Origin: Prochlorococcus marinus str. MIT 9301
GTDB taxonomy: Bacteria > Cyanobacteriota > Cyanobacteriia > PCC-6307 > Cyanobiaceae
Direction of reading: 5' to 3'
Length of the DNA stretch: 64,000 bases
NCBI RefSeq assembly: GCF_000015965.1
Contig: NC_009091.1
Span: 1 to 64,000, forward strand
The notes beneath the pieces are model-generated. The model was not told the origin of the DNA. It made no database searches and was given only the letters and a program-made list of their open reading frames with translations. This document shows, one piece after another, positions 37,790-45,499 of the stretch. Every line of letters starts with the position of its first letter. Positions within the stretch are counted from its first letter, which is position 1. The position numbers and the translations under genes were made by a program.

Positions 37790-39103
37790 TTATATTTTGT
37801 AAAAATTTACTCCAATAATAATTCTATCTTTTTCGCCTTTATAAAATACAGAGTGTTTTCTTTGTGCTGGGAAAATAATTATCAAACCATTAGAAGGAAG
37901 AATTTCCTGATTTGGGTTTTCTAATTTTAAAATTCCTGGCTCATCGCAAGTTTGATCACCAACTGATAGATAATAGACAAGAGAAAACTTTTTTTTAGCA
38001 ATATCTAATCCTTCTATTCTGTCTATTTTATTTAAATGATCGTGACTTACTAAACCACCCCCCGAACGAAATATAGTAAAAAAAGAATCGCTTATAAAGA
38101 TATTTGACTTCAAACTATTTTTTGCAATTACTATTAATTGTTTTTTAAAACTATCTATACTTACCTCACTCCTCTCGAATAACTTGTAATCTGAACCTAT
38201 AGCATCGCCGAAAGTTGGGAATTGATATATTTCTTGGTTTCTGGCTTTTATCTTGTATAAGCATTCAACGAGTTTCTTGTCTACTGGCAGATTTAAAGTA
38301 ATGAGATTTGAATTTGAGTTAGATTTCGTGAAAGAGCTCACCGAACTATTTTTTTCAGAGTCTTTATTATTAACAGTTAGTTCTTGTTGAAAAATACTTA
38401 ATAATAATTTGTTAGTTCTATTTTTCTTATCAAAGTAATTTGCTTTAACTATACATTTGACAGCTGAATTTATATCTTTTAAAAGATATAAACATATTCC
38501 TAAATCCCTGTGAGCCTCAAAAAAATTTGGTTTAAGTTTTATTGCTTTTTTTAGTGATATTGCTGCTTCAGATAACTTCTTTAAGTCTCTTAAAATATTT
38601 CCTAAATTATAATATGCATTTGCGTATTCAGGATTAAGTTCTATAGCTTTACGAGTAGATAATTCTGCTTCCTTCAATTTTCCAAGAGAATTTAATATTC
38701 CTCCAAGATTCGAATGTAATTCTGCTTCTTTAGGATTAAGTTCAATAGCTTTACGAATAAATAATTCTGCTTCCTTCAATTTTCCAAGAGAGTTTAATAT
38801 GCCTCCAAGATTTGAATATCCCAATGCATAGTGGGGATTAAGTTCTATAGCTTTACGAGTAGATAATTCTGCTTCCTTCAATTTTCCAAGTCCCTTTAGT
38901 ATTAATCCATAATTAGAAAAAACCCTATGATCTTCCACACCTTGAATTATTAGATATTGATAATATTTTGCTGCTTCTGCAATATTTCCTTGTGAATGAA
39001 ATTGAAATGCTTTACCTAATACTTGTTCTTTAGAACGGTTAATTTTTTTGTTGTTTCTATTTAGTTTTTTATGAAATTGATCCTCATTTTCAAAAACTTT
39101 CAT
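37790..39103 (-). CDS. TPR protein with C-terminal 2OG-Fe(II) oxygenase-like domain
   Basis: 437 residues. Residues about 30-235 are six TPR units, three of them nearly identical (LNSLGKLKEAELSTRKAIELNP type). A polar linker (about 245-275) leads to a C-terminal double-stranded beta-helix (about 290-437). There SHDHLN near 359 supplies the first metal ligands, PAQRKHSVF near 415 the distal His, and KDRIIIGVNF the 2-oxoglutarate Arg. This layout resembles TPR-linked putative hydroxylases of unknown substrate. The N-terminal TPR part is paralogous to the neighbour at 39429-40937. Cargo of the second guaA-end module. Confidence 0.8.
   Translation of the reverse strand: MKVFENEDQFHKKLNRNNKKINRSKEQVLGKAFQFHSQGNIAEAAKYYQYLIIQGVEDHRVFSNYGLILKGLGKLKEAELSTRKAIELNPHYALGYSNLGGILNSLGKLKEAELFIRKAIELNPKEAELHSNLGGILNSLGKLKEAELSTRKAIELNPEYANAYYNLGNILRDLKKLSEAAISLKKAIKLKPNFFEAHRDLGICLYLLKDINSAVKCIVKANYFDKKNRTNKLLLSIFQQELTVNNKDSEKNSSVSSFTKSNSNSNLITLNLPVDKKLVECLYKIKARNQEIYQFPTFGDAIGSDYKLFERSEVSIDSFKKQLIVIAKNSLKSNIFISDSFFTIFRSGGGLVSHDHLNKIDRIEGLDIAKKKFSLVYYLSVGDQTCDEPGILKLENPNQEILPSNGLIIIFPAQRKHSVFYKGEKDRIIIGVNFYKI
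38631..38890 (-). repeat. Three 102-bp TPR-coding repeats
   Basis: A 56-base block recurs at 38631-38686, 38733-38788 and 38835-38890 with only a few substitutions, spaced exactly 102 bp (34 codons). High DNA identity implies recent duplication or gene conversion of TPR units. Confidence 0.85.
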
Positions 39104-39265
39104 TCTCTAGTAATAATGTTCAATTAAGTTTTGATTATAATTGTATAATTTTTTAGCAACTATCGAATATTGTTTTTTAAATGTCAAAATTTTGATTTCA
39201 CTAACTAATTTTCTACAGTTAATTCAAAAACTTAGTTGTATTTACATAATGTTGGAATAAGTCGT

Positions 39266-39283
39266 TTTGTCATAGGTTTGTCA
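39266..39283 (+). repeat. Paired 11-bp repeat, TTTGTCA type, copy 1
   Basis: TTTGTCATAGG then TTTGTCACGCA with an 11-bp period, part of a 30-base block matching 41069-41098 at about 22 positions. It lies 41 bases before the third guaA-end copy. Confidence 0.65.
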
Positions 39284-39324
39284 CGCAAAAACCCATCTCT
39301 GCTGTAATGTGGGATTAGATTAAT

Positions 39325-39345
39325 GGAACTATTGAGTGGGAGTAG
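39325..39345 (+). repeat. guaA 3'-end remnant, candidate attachment core copy 3
   Basis: The core ACTATTGAGTGGGAGTAG preceded by GGA reads G-T-I-E-W-E-stop in frame, exactly the guaA C-terminus. It differs from guaA at three bases, all synonymous (two GAA to GAG, stop TGA to TAG). Confidence 0.7.
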
Positions 39346-39428
39346 TTCCAAAACAATTTGTAAGTCAGAGTCTAGGTTTAGTCGTTTTTTAGCATATGCC
39401 TTCTTTATATGCAAAAATTATTTCTTGA

Positions 39429-40937
39429 TTAGTATTTAAGGTCTTTATATTTTTTCTTTTTAGTAATGATTTCCATCGCAGGTTTAAGCATCTCTTTGTA
39501 GTTTTTCCATCCTCCTAATGATTTTGTGTTAATTGGTGAACGAACCTGAACATTACTTCTTGTTGAGACTCTTCGTTTATTTAAATGTGGCGATAAATAT
39601 AAATCATTCCAGTTCCAACCTAACCAATGAATCAACGATTTTATTTCATCTAAGGGATGAGTCACTAACTTATCGTAATTTAATGAATATATATGATTTT
39701 TAAATTCTTTCTTATATGTTCTCATAATCTCATCTTGATCAGAATAGACTTCGGCAGAATCAACCAAACTCGAAGAGAAATTATTCCCTGTTGCGAAATG
39801 TGCTCTATAAGTTGACAGAATGTTATCTAAAGGATTTCTATAACAATGTATTATTTTTGCATTAGGAATTGCTTTGGCAATTATGCCTGCATATTGATAA
39901 TTAAATAACCATTTGTTTGTTGTGATTGTTTTACTATCATTTATTTCTAATTTTTTCCAATATATCTCGCTTAGACTTTTTTGTTTTTTAGATTGTTTAT
40001 ATTCTCTATATGATTCTTCAAAGATATTAATTTCTCCAAGATCTTTTACTTTAGTATTTAAACTTATTATTGATTCGACAAGGGTAGAACCACATCTAGG
40101 CAAACCTACTATAAAAATGGACATTGAATAATTTTCAAATTTTTGATTATTGCTTTTATAGTTATCTGAGGAAATTTTTAATTTTTTAGTTTTATCAATT
40201 AATAAATCTACCTCGGATTTATGCATACTTAGTTTCATATTATTTGCATTAACAAGATTTTCAGCACTTTCTTTATATTGTCCTTTTCTATGAAAAATAT
40301 TTGATCTTGCGAAAAAAATATTCACTAACTCTCTATTGTTTTTATTTCTTAAAATGTTTTCAGAAAAAAGTTGATTGTGCCATTTTTGAGGTGTTTTACT
40401 TGTTTGTATAGTTGATAGTGATAAATATGCATCAGTTAATTGAGGATCAACTTCAAGTGCTTTTTGAGTATATGACTCTGCCTCTTTTAATCTGCCTTGA
40501 TCTTTTAATATGAAACCAAGATTATAGTGAGCAATAGCAAAGTCTGATTTAAGTTTAATTGCTTTTTTGAGTTCTAATTCTGCTTTTTCCAAATTCCCTT
40601 GACCTATGAATAAAACTGCAAGATTGTAGTAAGCATTTGCATATTCAGGATTTAGAGAAATTGCCTTTTTAAGTTTTGATTCTGATTCTTTATGTTTTCC
40701 GATCTCGTTAAGGAATATTCCATAATTAGAAAAAACTCGACAGTCTTTTATTCCTTGTTTAATAAGATATTCATAGTATTTTGCTGCTTCTGACTTCCTT
40801 CCTTGTGCCTGAAGATAGAATGCTTTTTGTATCAATTGATCGTTATTTAATTTCTGTTTATTTTTTGAAATTTTTTCTTTCTTTGATTGGTTCTTTTCGC
40901 CAAAACCTTTCATTTTTAATAAAGATAATTTCTTCAT
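39429..40937 (-). CDS. TPR protein with C-terminal sulfotransferase domain
   Basis: 502 residues. Residues about 32-175 hold four TPR units, closely similar to the neighbour at 37790-39103 (KAFYLQAQGRKSEAAKYYEYLIKQGIKDCRVFSNYG). Residues about 270-490 form a PAPS-dependent sulfotransferase: the 5'-phosphosulfate loop FIVGLPRCGSTLVESII near 274, KIIHCYRNPLDNILSTYR near 361 for the 3'-phosphate, and YDKLVTHPLDEIKSLIHWLG near 420. Such TPR-sulfotransferases are frequent in picocyanobacteria; the acceptor, perhaps a cell-surface polymer or peptide, is unknown. Confidence 0.85.
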   Translation of the reverse strand: MKKLSLLKMKGFGEKNQSKKEKISKNKQKLNNDQLIQKAFYLQAQGRKSEAAKYYEYLIKQGIKDCRVFSNYGIFLNEIGKHKESESKLKKAISLNPEYANAYYNLAVLFIGQGNLEKAELELKKAIKLKSDFAIAHYNLGFILKDQGRLKEAESYTQKALEVDPQLTDAYLSLSTIQTSKTPQKWHNQLFSENILRNKNNRELVNIFFARSNIFHRKGQYKESAENLVNANNMKLSMHKSEVDLLIDKTKKLKISSDNYKSNNQKFENYSMSIFIVGLPRCGSTLVESIISLNTKVKDLGEINIFEESYREYKQSKKQKSLSEIYWKKLEINDSKTITTNKWLFNYQYAGIIAKAIPNAKIIHCYRNPLDNILSTYRAHFATGNNFSSSLVDSAEVYSDQDEIMRTYKKEFKNHIYSLNYDKLVTHPLDEIKSLIHWLGWNWNDLYLSPHLNKRRVSTRSNVQVRSPINTKSLGGWKNYKEMLKPAMEIITKKKKYKDLKY

Positions 40938-41479
40938 AGCTAGTATAGTCTTTACAAAAATTTTTTTTATATTTTTCTTAGTTAAATAAAGATTTAATTT
41001 AGTTGCAATTTCTAACGAATTCTCCAGAAATTAATAAAAAATTATCTTGATTTATATAGTTTGAGGGATCAGTATGTTTGTTATGTCTTTGTCATGCAAA
41101 ATTCAACCCTAATGAGCGCGGGATTAGAAAAATAGTTCTGCTTGTGTTATCGATAATTTATTTAAGCGAAGAGTAAGTTACATAATTAAGTATATATTTG
41201 TGATTTTGTTTAGTAATGCATCCTTAAAATCTTTAAGTCATCTCTTCGAGATAGATTAAATTTTATAGAAATTACTCATAGTTAAAATGATTATTCCATA
41301 AGATATTCGTTATACGTCAAAAGTCCTGTGATAGCATAAACTCGTCACTAAAATATTTGTAATCACTTCAAGGGTCAAAAACTACTTGCAAATCTAATTA
41401 TTTACTAGATGTTGTTTATCAAATTTTTAAAAATTTAAACTTTTTAAGCAAAAAAGCTTTGAAATGAGATTTAAATAAA
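40938..41479. other. 542-base gap between divergent accessory genes
   Basis: Contains the second TTTGTCA pair (41077-41094) and GGGATTAGA block (41120-41128) upstream of the TPR-sulfotransferase gene. Further right are a short hairpin ATCTC-TTC-GAGAT (41240-41252) and an AAGC-A6-GCTT stem just before the nuclease gene. I see no gene, tRNA or clear guaA-end core here. Confidence 0.5.
41077..41094 (+). repeat. Paired 11-bp repeat, TTTGTCA type, copy 2
   Basis: TTTGTTATGTC then TTTGTCATGCA, 11-bp period, in a block matching 39261-39290. Located about 140 bases upstream of the TPR-sulfotransferase start, as copy 1 is about 160 bases upstream of the TPR-oxygenase start. Confidence 0.6.
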
Positions 41480-42193
41480 ATGAGCGAGATTATCAAATTA
41501 AGTCGATCTACTGTTGAGAAATATATTAGTTGTCCAAGATGTTGTGTACTCGACAAAAAATATCAAATAAAACCACCATCATTACCATTTACTTTAAATA
41601 TTGCTGTAGACAATTTATGTAAAAATGAATTTGATTACTACAGAAAAATTCAGGAGCCTCATCCTTTATTTACTAAACATGGTATTGATGCTAAGCCTTT
41701 TAAACACAAAGATTTAGAACGTTGGAGAAGTAATTTTCAAGGGATAAGATATAAGTCAATTGAACATAATTATGATTTTGGTGGAGCAGTGGATGATATT
41801 TGGCAGAAAAAAAATGGTGATCTTATTATTGTTGATGTAAAAGCAACATCTAGAAATAATTTTGATTGGTCTGAGACTTTTAATAAGTACGAATATGCAA
41901 AAGCTTACAAGAGACAATTAGAAATGTATCAGTGGTTATTTAAAAAAAACGGTTTTCAAGTAGCTAAAGAAGCTTATCTTTTATATTTCAATGGAAAGAA
42001 AAATGAAGAGTCATTTAATAACCAATTAAATTTTGATGTACATCTAATTAAATTAGATTGTTCTACGTCATGGGTAGAACAAAAGATAATTGATACTGTA
42101 AATTTATTACGTTCGGATAATTTCCCCAAACCTTCCTTAAATTGCGAATACTGTAATTATTTAAAGAAGCGTTGGAAGTTATCGATAACTTAA
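41480..42193 (+). CDS. Cas4/RecB-like PD-(D/E)XK nuclease with putative Fe-S cysteines
   Basis: 237 residues. Nuclease core GGAVDDIWQKKNGDLIIVDVKATS gives the D105/D106 ... D119-V-K121 signature, and Q146-LEM-Y150 is the RecB-type QxxxY motif. Cysteines 18, 21 and 22 (SCPRCCVLDKKY) near the N-terminus pair with Cys222 and Cys225 (NCEYCNYL) near the C-terminus, the split arrangement of 4Fe-4S nucleases such as Cas4 and AddB. No cas1, cas2 or repeat array is present, so it is a solo nuclease of unknown role, perhaps in repair or defence. Confidence 0.8.
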   Translation: MSEIIKLSRSTVEKYISCPRCCVLDKKYQIKPPSLPFTLNIAVDNLCKNEFDYYRKIQEPHPLFTKHGIDAKPFKHKDLERWRSNFQGIRYKSIEHNYDFGGAVDDIWQKKNGDLIIVDVKATSRNNFDWSETFNKYEYAKAYKRQLEMYQWLFKKNGFQVAKEAYLLYFNGKKNEESFNNQLNFDVHLIKLDCSTSWVEQKIIDTVNLLRSDNFPKPSLNCEYCNYLKKRWKLSIT

Positions 42194-42272
42194 TATTTAC
42201 AGGATAATTTTCATATTTCTGGAAAAGTAGTAAATAAAAGATAATCTTTAATTAGATTATTAATTTAGACTT

Positions 42273-42881
42273 TTGATAAAATCGAACAATTCTGAAAGAA
42301 AGATAACTAATCATCTTCAACAAGATGTAGTCAAAGTATCTGGTAAAACAATTTTTATAAATCCTTTTTTATATTGGCGTAGATTTGACGAAAATACTAA
42401 TAGATGGCTCAGAGAACCTGGTCAAATGTCAGAGGATCAAATTTCACCAAACAGAAACCGATTTTATCCTGAAATAGAGTGGGCTGATTTAAGTCATGAG
42501 CAAAAGCTTATAAAAGATGCAACTGTTGAGATGTTTTTAAAGACTCTTGAATTGATAAGTACATTTCATCCTTATCTTAGTTCCGGACAATTATTAGAAG
42601 TGGAGAGAAAAATGGCGATTATAAAAAAGATTCCTTTTGAAAAGTGGGTAACAAAATCCTTCGCTAAGAAAGCGAGATTATTAGAGAATGAAAAAAGAAA
42701 ATTTCAAAGAGAACGATTTATTAGTAGCTGGAGGGAATGGTTTAGTCTTGGAAATACTCAACAAGCCATTTTGCCTTTAATAGTGACAATATTTATTTCT
42801 TCATTTATTGGATGGTCTTTAGGGATATCAAAGAATAGTTGTAATCCTTATTTTCAACAAAATATAGATCAACTAGATTAA
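42273..42881 (+). CDS. C-terminally membrane-anchored hypothetical protein
   Basis: 202 residues from a TTG start. A soluble helical N-terminal part includes the aromatic-rich block NPFLYWRRFDENTNRWLREPGQMSE (given in pieces: NPFLYWRRFDEN, TNRWLREPGQMSE; about 31-57). A single transmembrane helix near the end (LPLIVTIFISSFIGWSLGI, about 170-189) precedes a short tail with one Cys. The layout suggests a cytoplasmic protein tail-anchored in a membrane. It resembles conserved picocyanobacterial unknowns; no catalytic motif. Confidence 0.7.
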   Translation: MIKSNNSERKITNHLQQDVVKVSGKTIFINPFLYWRRFDENTNRWLREPGQMSEDQISPNRNRFYPEIEWADLSHEQKLIKDATVEMFLKTLELISTFHPYLSSGQLLEVERKMAIIKKIPFEKWVTKSFAKKARLLENEKRKFQRERFISSWREWFSLGNTQQAILPLIVTIFISSFIGWSLGISKNSCNPYFQQNIDQLD

Positions 42882-42989
42882 TTTCTTATTGATATTTTTT
42901 AAATATATAAGATAATATAATTTTGAAAAAATAAATTTCTTATTTAAGATTATATTAAATGGAATAATTACTAAAAAAGTATAAGTTTT

Positions 42990-43133
42990 ATGATTGAAAA
43001 TTTGAATTCAAATAATATTGAAAATGATGAATGTAATCTGAATACTAAAGATAGTGATTACGAAGATTTAATTACTAAACTTAAGGAGATAAAATCAACC
43101 ATTGCTTTACTGGAAAAAACAATTTTTAAATAA
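42990..43133 (+). CDS. Very small acidic hypothetical protein
   Basis: 47 residues, MIENLNSNNIENDECNLN, then a Lys/Glu/Leu helix DYEDLITKLKEIKSTIALLEK with heptad-like spacing, a likely short coiled coil. ATG start without a clear Shine-Dalgarno. The gap to mrdA is only 11 bases, so it may be translated from the same transcript. Coding status rests on position and composition only. Confidence 0.5.
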   Translation: MIENLNSNNIENDECNLNTKDSDYEDLITKLKEIKSTIALLEKTIFK

Positions 43134-43144
43134 TTTTTATATTT

Positions 43145-44935
43145 TTGATAAAAACAAGTCCTAATAAAAAACTTATTTCATTAAAAAGACAACCTTTAGT
43201 CTTACTTATTTTTTCTTCTATTTCATTTTTATTGATTCTATTTAGGTTAATTTTTTTACAACTTTTAAGTTATGAATCTTTTAAGGAGATGTCTGATGAG
43301 AATAGGATTAGACTTATTGCTTCACAGCCAATACGCGGAAGGATATTAGATAAAAATGGTTATGTTTTAGCAGATAGTAGAGTTAAATATTCTTTGATAA
43401 TAAAGCCTCAATCTGTTATTAAAAGTAATTGGGAAAAACATAAATCAAGCCTTTCTAATTTGTTAAATATTGATAGTAATGAAATTCAAAAAATATATTC
43501 TGATGGTCTAAAAAATCAAAAACTTTCAGCAACTATTCTTGATGATTTAAATGTAGATCAATTAATAAAATTCAAGGAAAATCAGGATAATTTAATTAGT
43601 TTTGAAATAGCTTCAAAATTAATTAGAAATTATCCTTATAAATCCCTTGCTGCTCATGTAATTGGTTATACTCAGCCAATCACTGAATCAGAATATAAAT
43701 TCTTATCTAAAAAGGGTTATAAATTAAATGACTTAATCGGTAGAACTGGAATTGAATATGTTTACGAAGATTTTATAAGAGGTGAATGGGGAGGAGAAAT
43801 GGTTGAAGTAAATTCATTAGGAAAATTTCAAAGATCATTGGGTATTAGACCTCCAGTACAAGGTAATGATATTCAACTAACAATCGACCTTAATTTGCAA
43901 TTAGTTGCTGAGGAAGTTCTTAAAGATAAAAAAGCTGGAGCCGTAATAGTAATGGATCCAAGAGATGGAGCAATAAGAGCAATGACAAGTAAACCTACAT
44001 TTGATTTAAATTTTTTCTCAAAGGATTTTAAGCCTGAGAAAGAATATAATAAACTTTTTAATTCTCCAGAAAAACCTTTATTTAATAGAGCATTAAATGC
44101 CTACGATCCAGGAAGCGTTTGGAAAATTGTAACGGCTTTAGCTGGCTTGGAGAGTGGAAAATTCCCTAGAGAAACCATGTTAGATACGAAAGCATGTATA
44201 ACTTATGGGAGCCAATGTTTTAGAGAGCATAATGATTTAGGCTTTGGTTTAATAGGTTATGAAGATGCTTTAAGAGTTTCAAGTAATACATTTTTTTATC
44301 AGGTAGGTTATGGAGTAGGAGTTGATGAAATTCATAAGATCGCACGAAAGCTTGGTTTTAATTCTTTATCCGGAATTGAAATTTCTGAACAAGAAAATAT
44401 AGGATTAGTAGCTAGTAGTGAATGGGCTAAAGAAGGGAGAGGATGGGGGCAACCAGGAAGAACCCCTTGGGTTCCAGAAGATATTGCGAGTATGTCTATT
44501 GGACAATTTGTTGTACAAGTTACTCCTATTCAGATAGCGAGAGCATATGCTGCAATTGCAAATGGAGGTTATTTAGTTACTCCCTATTTAGTTAAAAAAG
44601 ATGATGTAAATCTATCAGATAAAAAACTTACTAAAATCGATATTGATTCAAATAATATTCAGTTGATAAAAAGTGGTCTTAGGAAAGTAGTAGAGTCCGG
44701 CACAGGAGTATCAATTAATTATGGAGTTTCAAATTTGCCTCCAGTTTCAGGCAAAACTGGAACTGCTGAAGATGGTGAGGGTGGATTAGATCACGCTTGG
44801 TTTGTTTGCTTTACGCCCTCTGAAAAAAGCGAATTACTTGTAGTTGCTTTTGCTCAAAATACTCCTGGTGGAGGATCTGTTCATGCACTGCCTATGGCTA
44901 GAGAAATTTTGAAAGTTTGGAATGAAAAAGAATGA
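43145..44935 (+). CDS. mrdA: Penicillin-binding protein 2 (cell-elongation transpeptidase)
   Basis: Class B PBP, 596 residues from a TTG start. N-terminal anchor helix about 18-41 (LVLLIFSSISFLLILFRLIF), then the dimerisation domain with RGRILDKNGYVLADSR near 66. The transpeptidase has SVWK near 324 (active-site Ser in DPGSVWKI), SSN in VSSNTF near 378 and KTG in SGKTGTAED near 535. The RIRLIASQPIRGRI start and lack of a PASTA domain favour PBP2/MrdA over FtsI. Confidence 0.92.
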   Translation: MIKTSPNKKLISLKRQPLVLLIFSSISFLLILFRLIFLQLLSYESFKEMSDENRIRLIASQPIRGRILDKNGYVLADSRVKYSLIIKPQSVIKSNWEKHKSSLSNLLNIDSNEIQKIYSDGLKNQKLSATILDDLNVDQLIKFKENQDNLISFEIASKLIRNYPYKSLAAHVIGYTQPITESEYKFLSKKGYKLNDLIGRTGIEYVYEDFIRGEWGGEMVEVNSLGKFQRSLGIRPPVQGNDIQLTIDLNLQLVAEEVLKDKKAGAVIVMDPRDGAIRAMTSKPTFDLNFFSKDFKPEKEYNKLFNSPEKPLFNRALNAYDPGSVWKIVTALAGLESGKFPRETMLDTKACITYGSQCFREHNDLGFGLIGYEDALRVSSNTFFYQVGYGVGVDEIHKIARKLGFNSLSGIEISEQENIGLVASSEWAKEGRGWGQPGRTPWVPEDIASMSIGQFVVQVTPIQIARAYAAIANGGYLVTPYLVKKDDVNLSDKKLTKIDIDSNNIQLIKSGLRKVVESGTGVSINYGVSNLPPVSGKTGTAEDGEGGLDHAWFVCFTPSEKSELLVVAFAQNTPGGGSVHALPMAREILKVWNEKE

Positions 44936-44957
44936 AATTTTATTAGGTTTTAAATAT

Positions 44958-45482
44958 TTATGTTTTTAATTTTTTCATTTGTAAAAGTCTTTGAATAATA
45001 TCTTCAATAGTTTTTGTATCTATAGGTTTACTATATGAAGACAAAAGTTGTCTCCCTAATACTTGACTTCCTAAATGCACTAATTGAATGCGTAATGAGG
45101 TCAGCAGTTCCAACCCTATGCCACCAGAAAATGTTGCAATTGCGATCGGTTGACCATTAAATAAATTCCTAAAGTCATCTCCCGAAATAGAAAGCCATGC
45201 TATGAAGTTGGATAAAATGGGAGGTATAGACCCATTATATTCAGGCGCACAAATCACCCATCTTTCAATTTTGAAAAGCTTTTTCTTTAAATCTTTTATT
45301 TCATTCGGAATATTTTCTTTGCTGTGAATTCTTGGATTAAATAATGGAATATCAAGAGTTGTAAGATCTAAAATTTCAGAACTTAGTTTAAGTTCATTAC
45401 TTTTTTCAAGAAATTTTTTTGAAAGTTCTAGATTTTTACCACAACTAGCCGTTATGATTATTAGATCTTTTGTTTCAGTCAT
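44958..45482 (-). CDS. NADPH-dependent FMN reductase family protein
   Basis: 174 residues with a flavodoxin-like fold. ITASCGKNLELSKKF is the FMN-phosphate loop, and CAPEYNGSIPPILSNFIAWLS near 91 is the family signature. Homologues reduce FMN, quinones or chromate. It follows the two flavodiiron genes on the same strand, 17 bases after flv1, so it may supply reduced flavin or belong to the same oxidative-stress response; that link is inferred from position. Confidence 0.85.
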   Translation of the reverse strand: MTETKDLIIITASCGKNLELSKKFLEKSNELKLSSEILDLTTLDIPLFNPRIHSKENIPNEIKDLKKKLFKIERWVICAPEYNGSIPPILSNFIAWLSISGDDFRNLFNGQPIAIATFSGGIGLELLTSLRIQLVHLGSQVLGRQLLSSYSKPIDTKTIEDIIQRLLQMKKLKT

Positions 45483-45499
45483 AAATTAGATAAATAAAT

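Larger units (their letters stand above)
36425..39345. mobile_element. Candidate tandem integrative island at the guaA 3' end
   Basis: Two modules are bounded by three copies of the guaA 3' end: 36446-37588 (small membrane protein, candidate sRNA, four-Cys mini-protein) and 37609-39324 (TPR-oxygenase gene). Paired 11-bp repeats lie 40 and 101 bases inside the left core and 68 bases before the second core, as arm-type integrase sites would. No integrase, transposase or phage structural gene is present, so the element is either decayed or mobilised in trans. A third unit (39346 to about 41130) carries a paralogous gene and the same upstream block but lacks a recognisable core. Confidence 0.5.
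39104..39428. other. 325-base gap with repeat pair and guaA-end copy 3
   Basis: Upstream of the TPR-oxygenase gene. A -10-like TATAAT occurs on the minus strand near 39137. The TTTGTCA pair (39266-39283), a GGGATTAGA block (39311-39319) and the guaA-end copy (39325-39345) follow. A 60-codon minus frame here (39232-39414) runs through these elements and is not convincing as a gene. Confidence 0.55.

Noticed and set aside
39232-39414. 60-codon minus-strand frame upstream of the TPR-oxygenase gene
   Set aside because: It spans the repeat pair and the guaA-end copy, and its translation has no protein-like features; the related region at 41080 does not keep the frame open.
41134-41154. Possible fourth guaA-end core after the second GGGATTAGA block
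   Set aside because: Only a few of 21 positions match when aligned by the upstream block, so the core is absent or fully decayed.
41480-42193. CRISPR-Cas locus suggested by the Cas4-like nuclease
   Set aside because: No repeat-spacer array and no other cas gene in the window.
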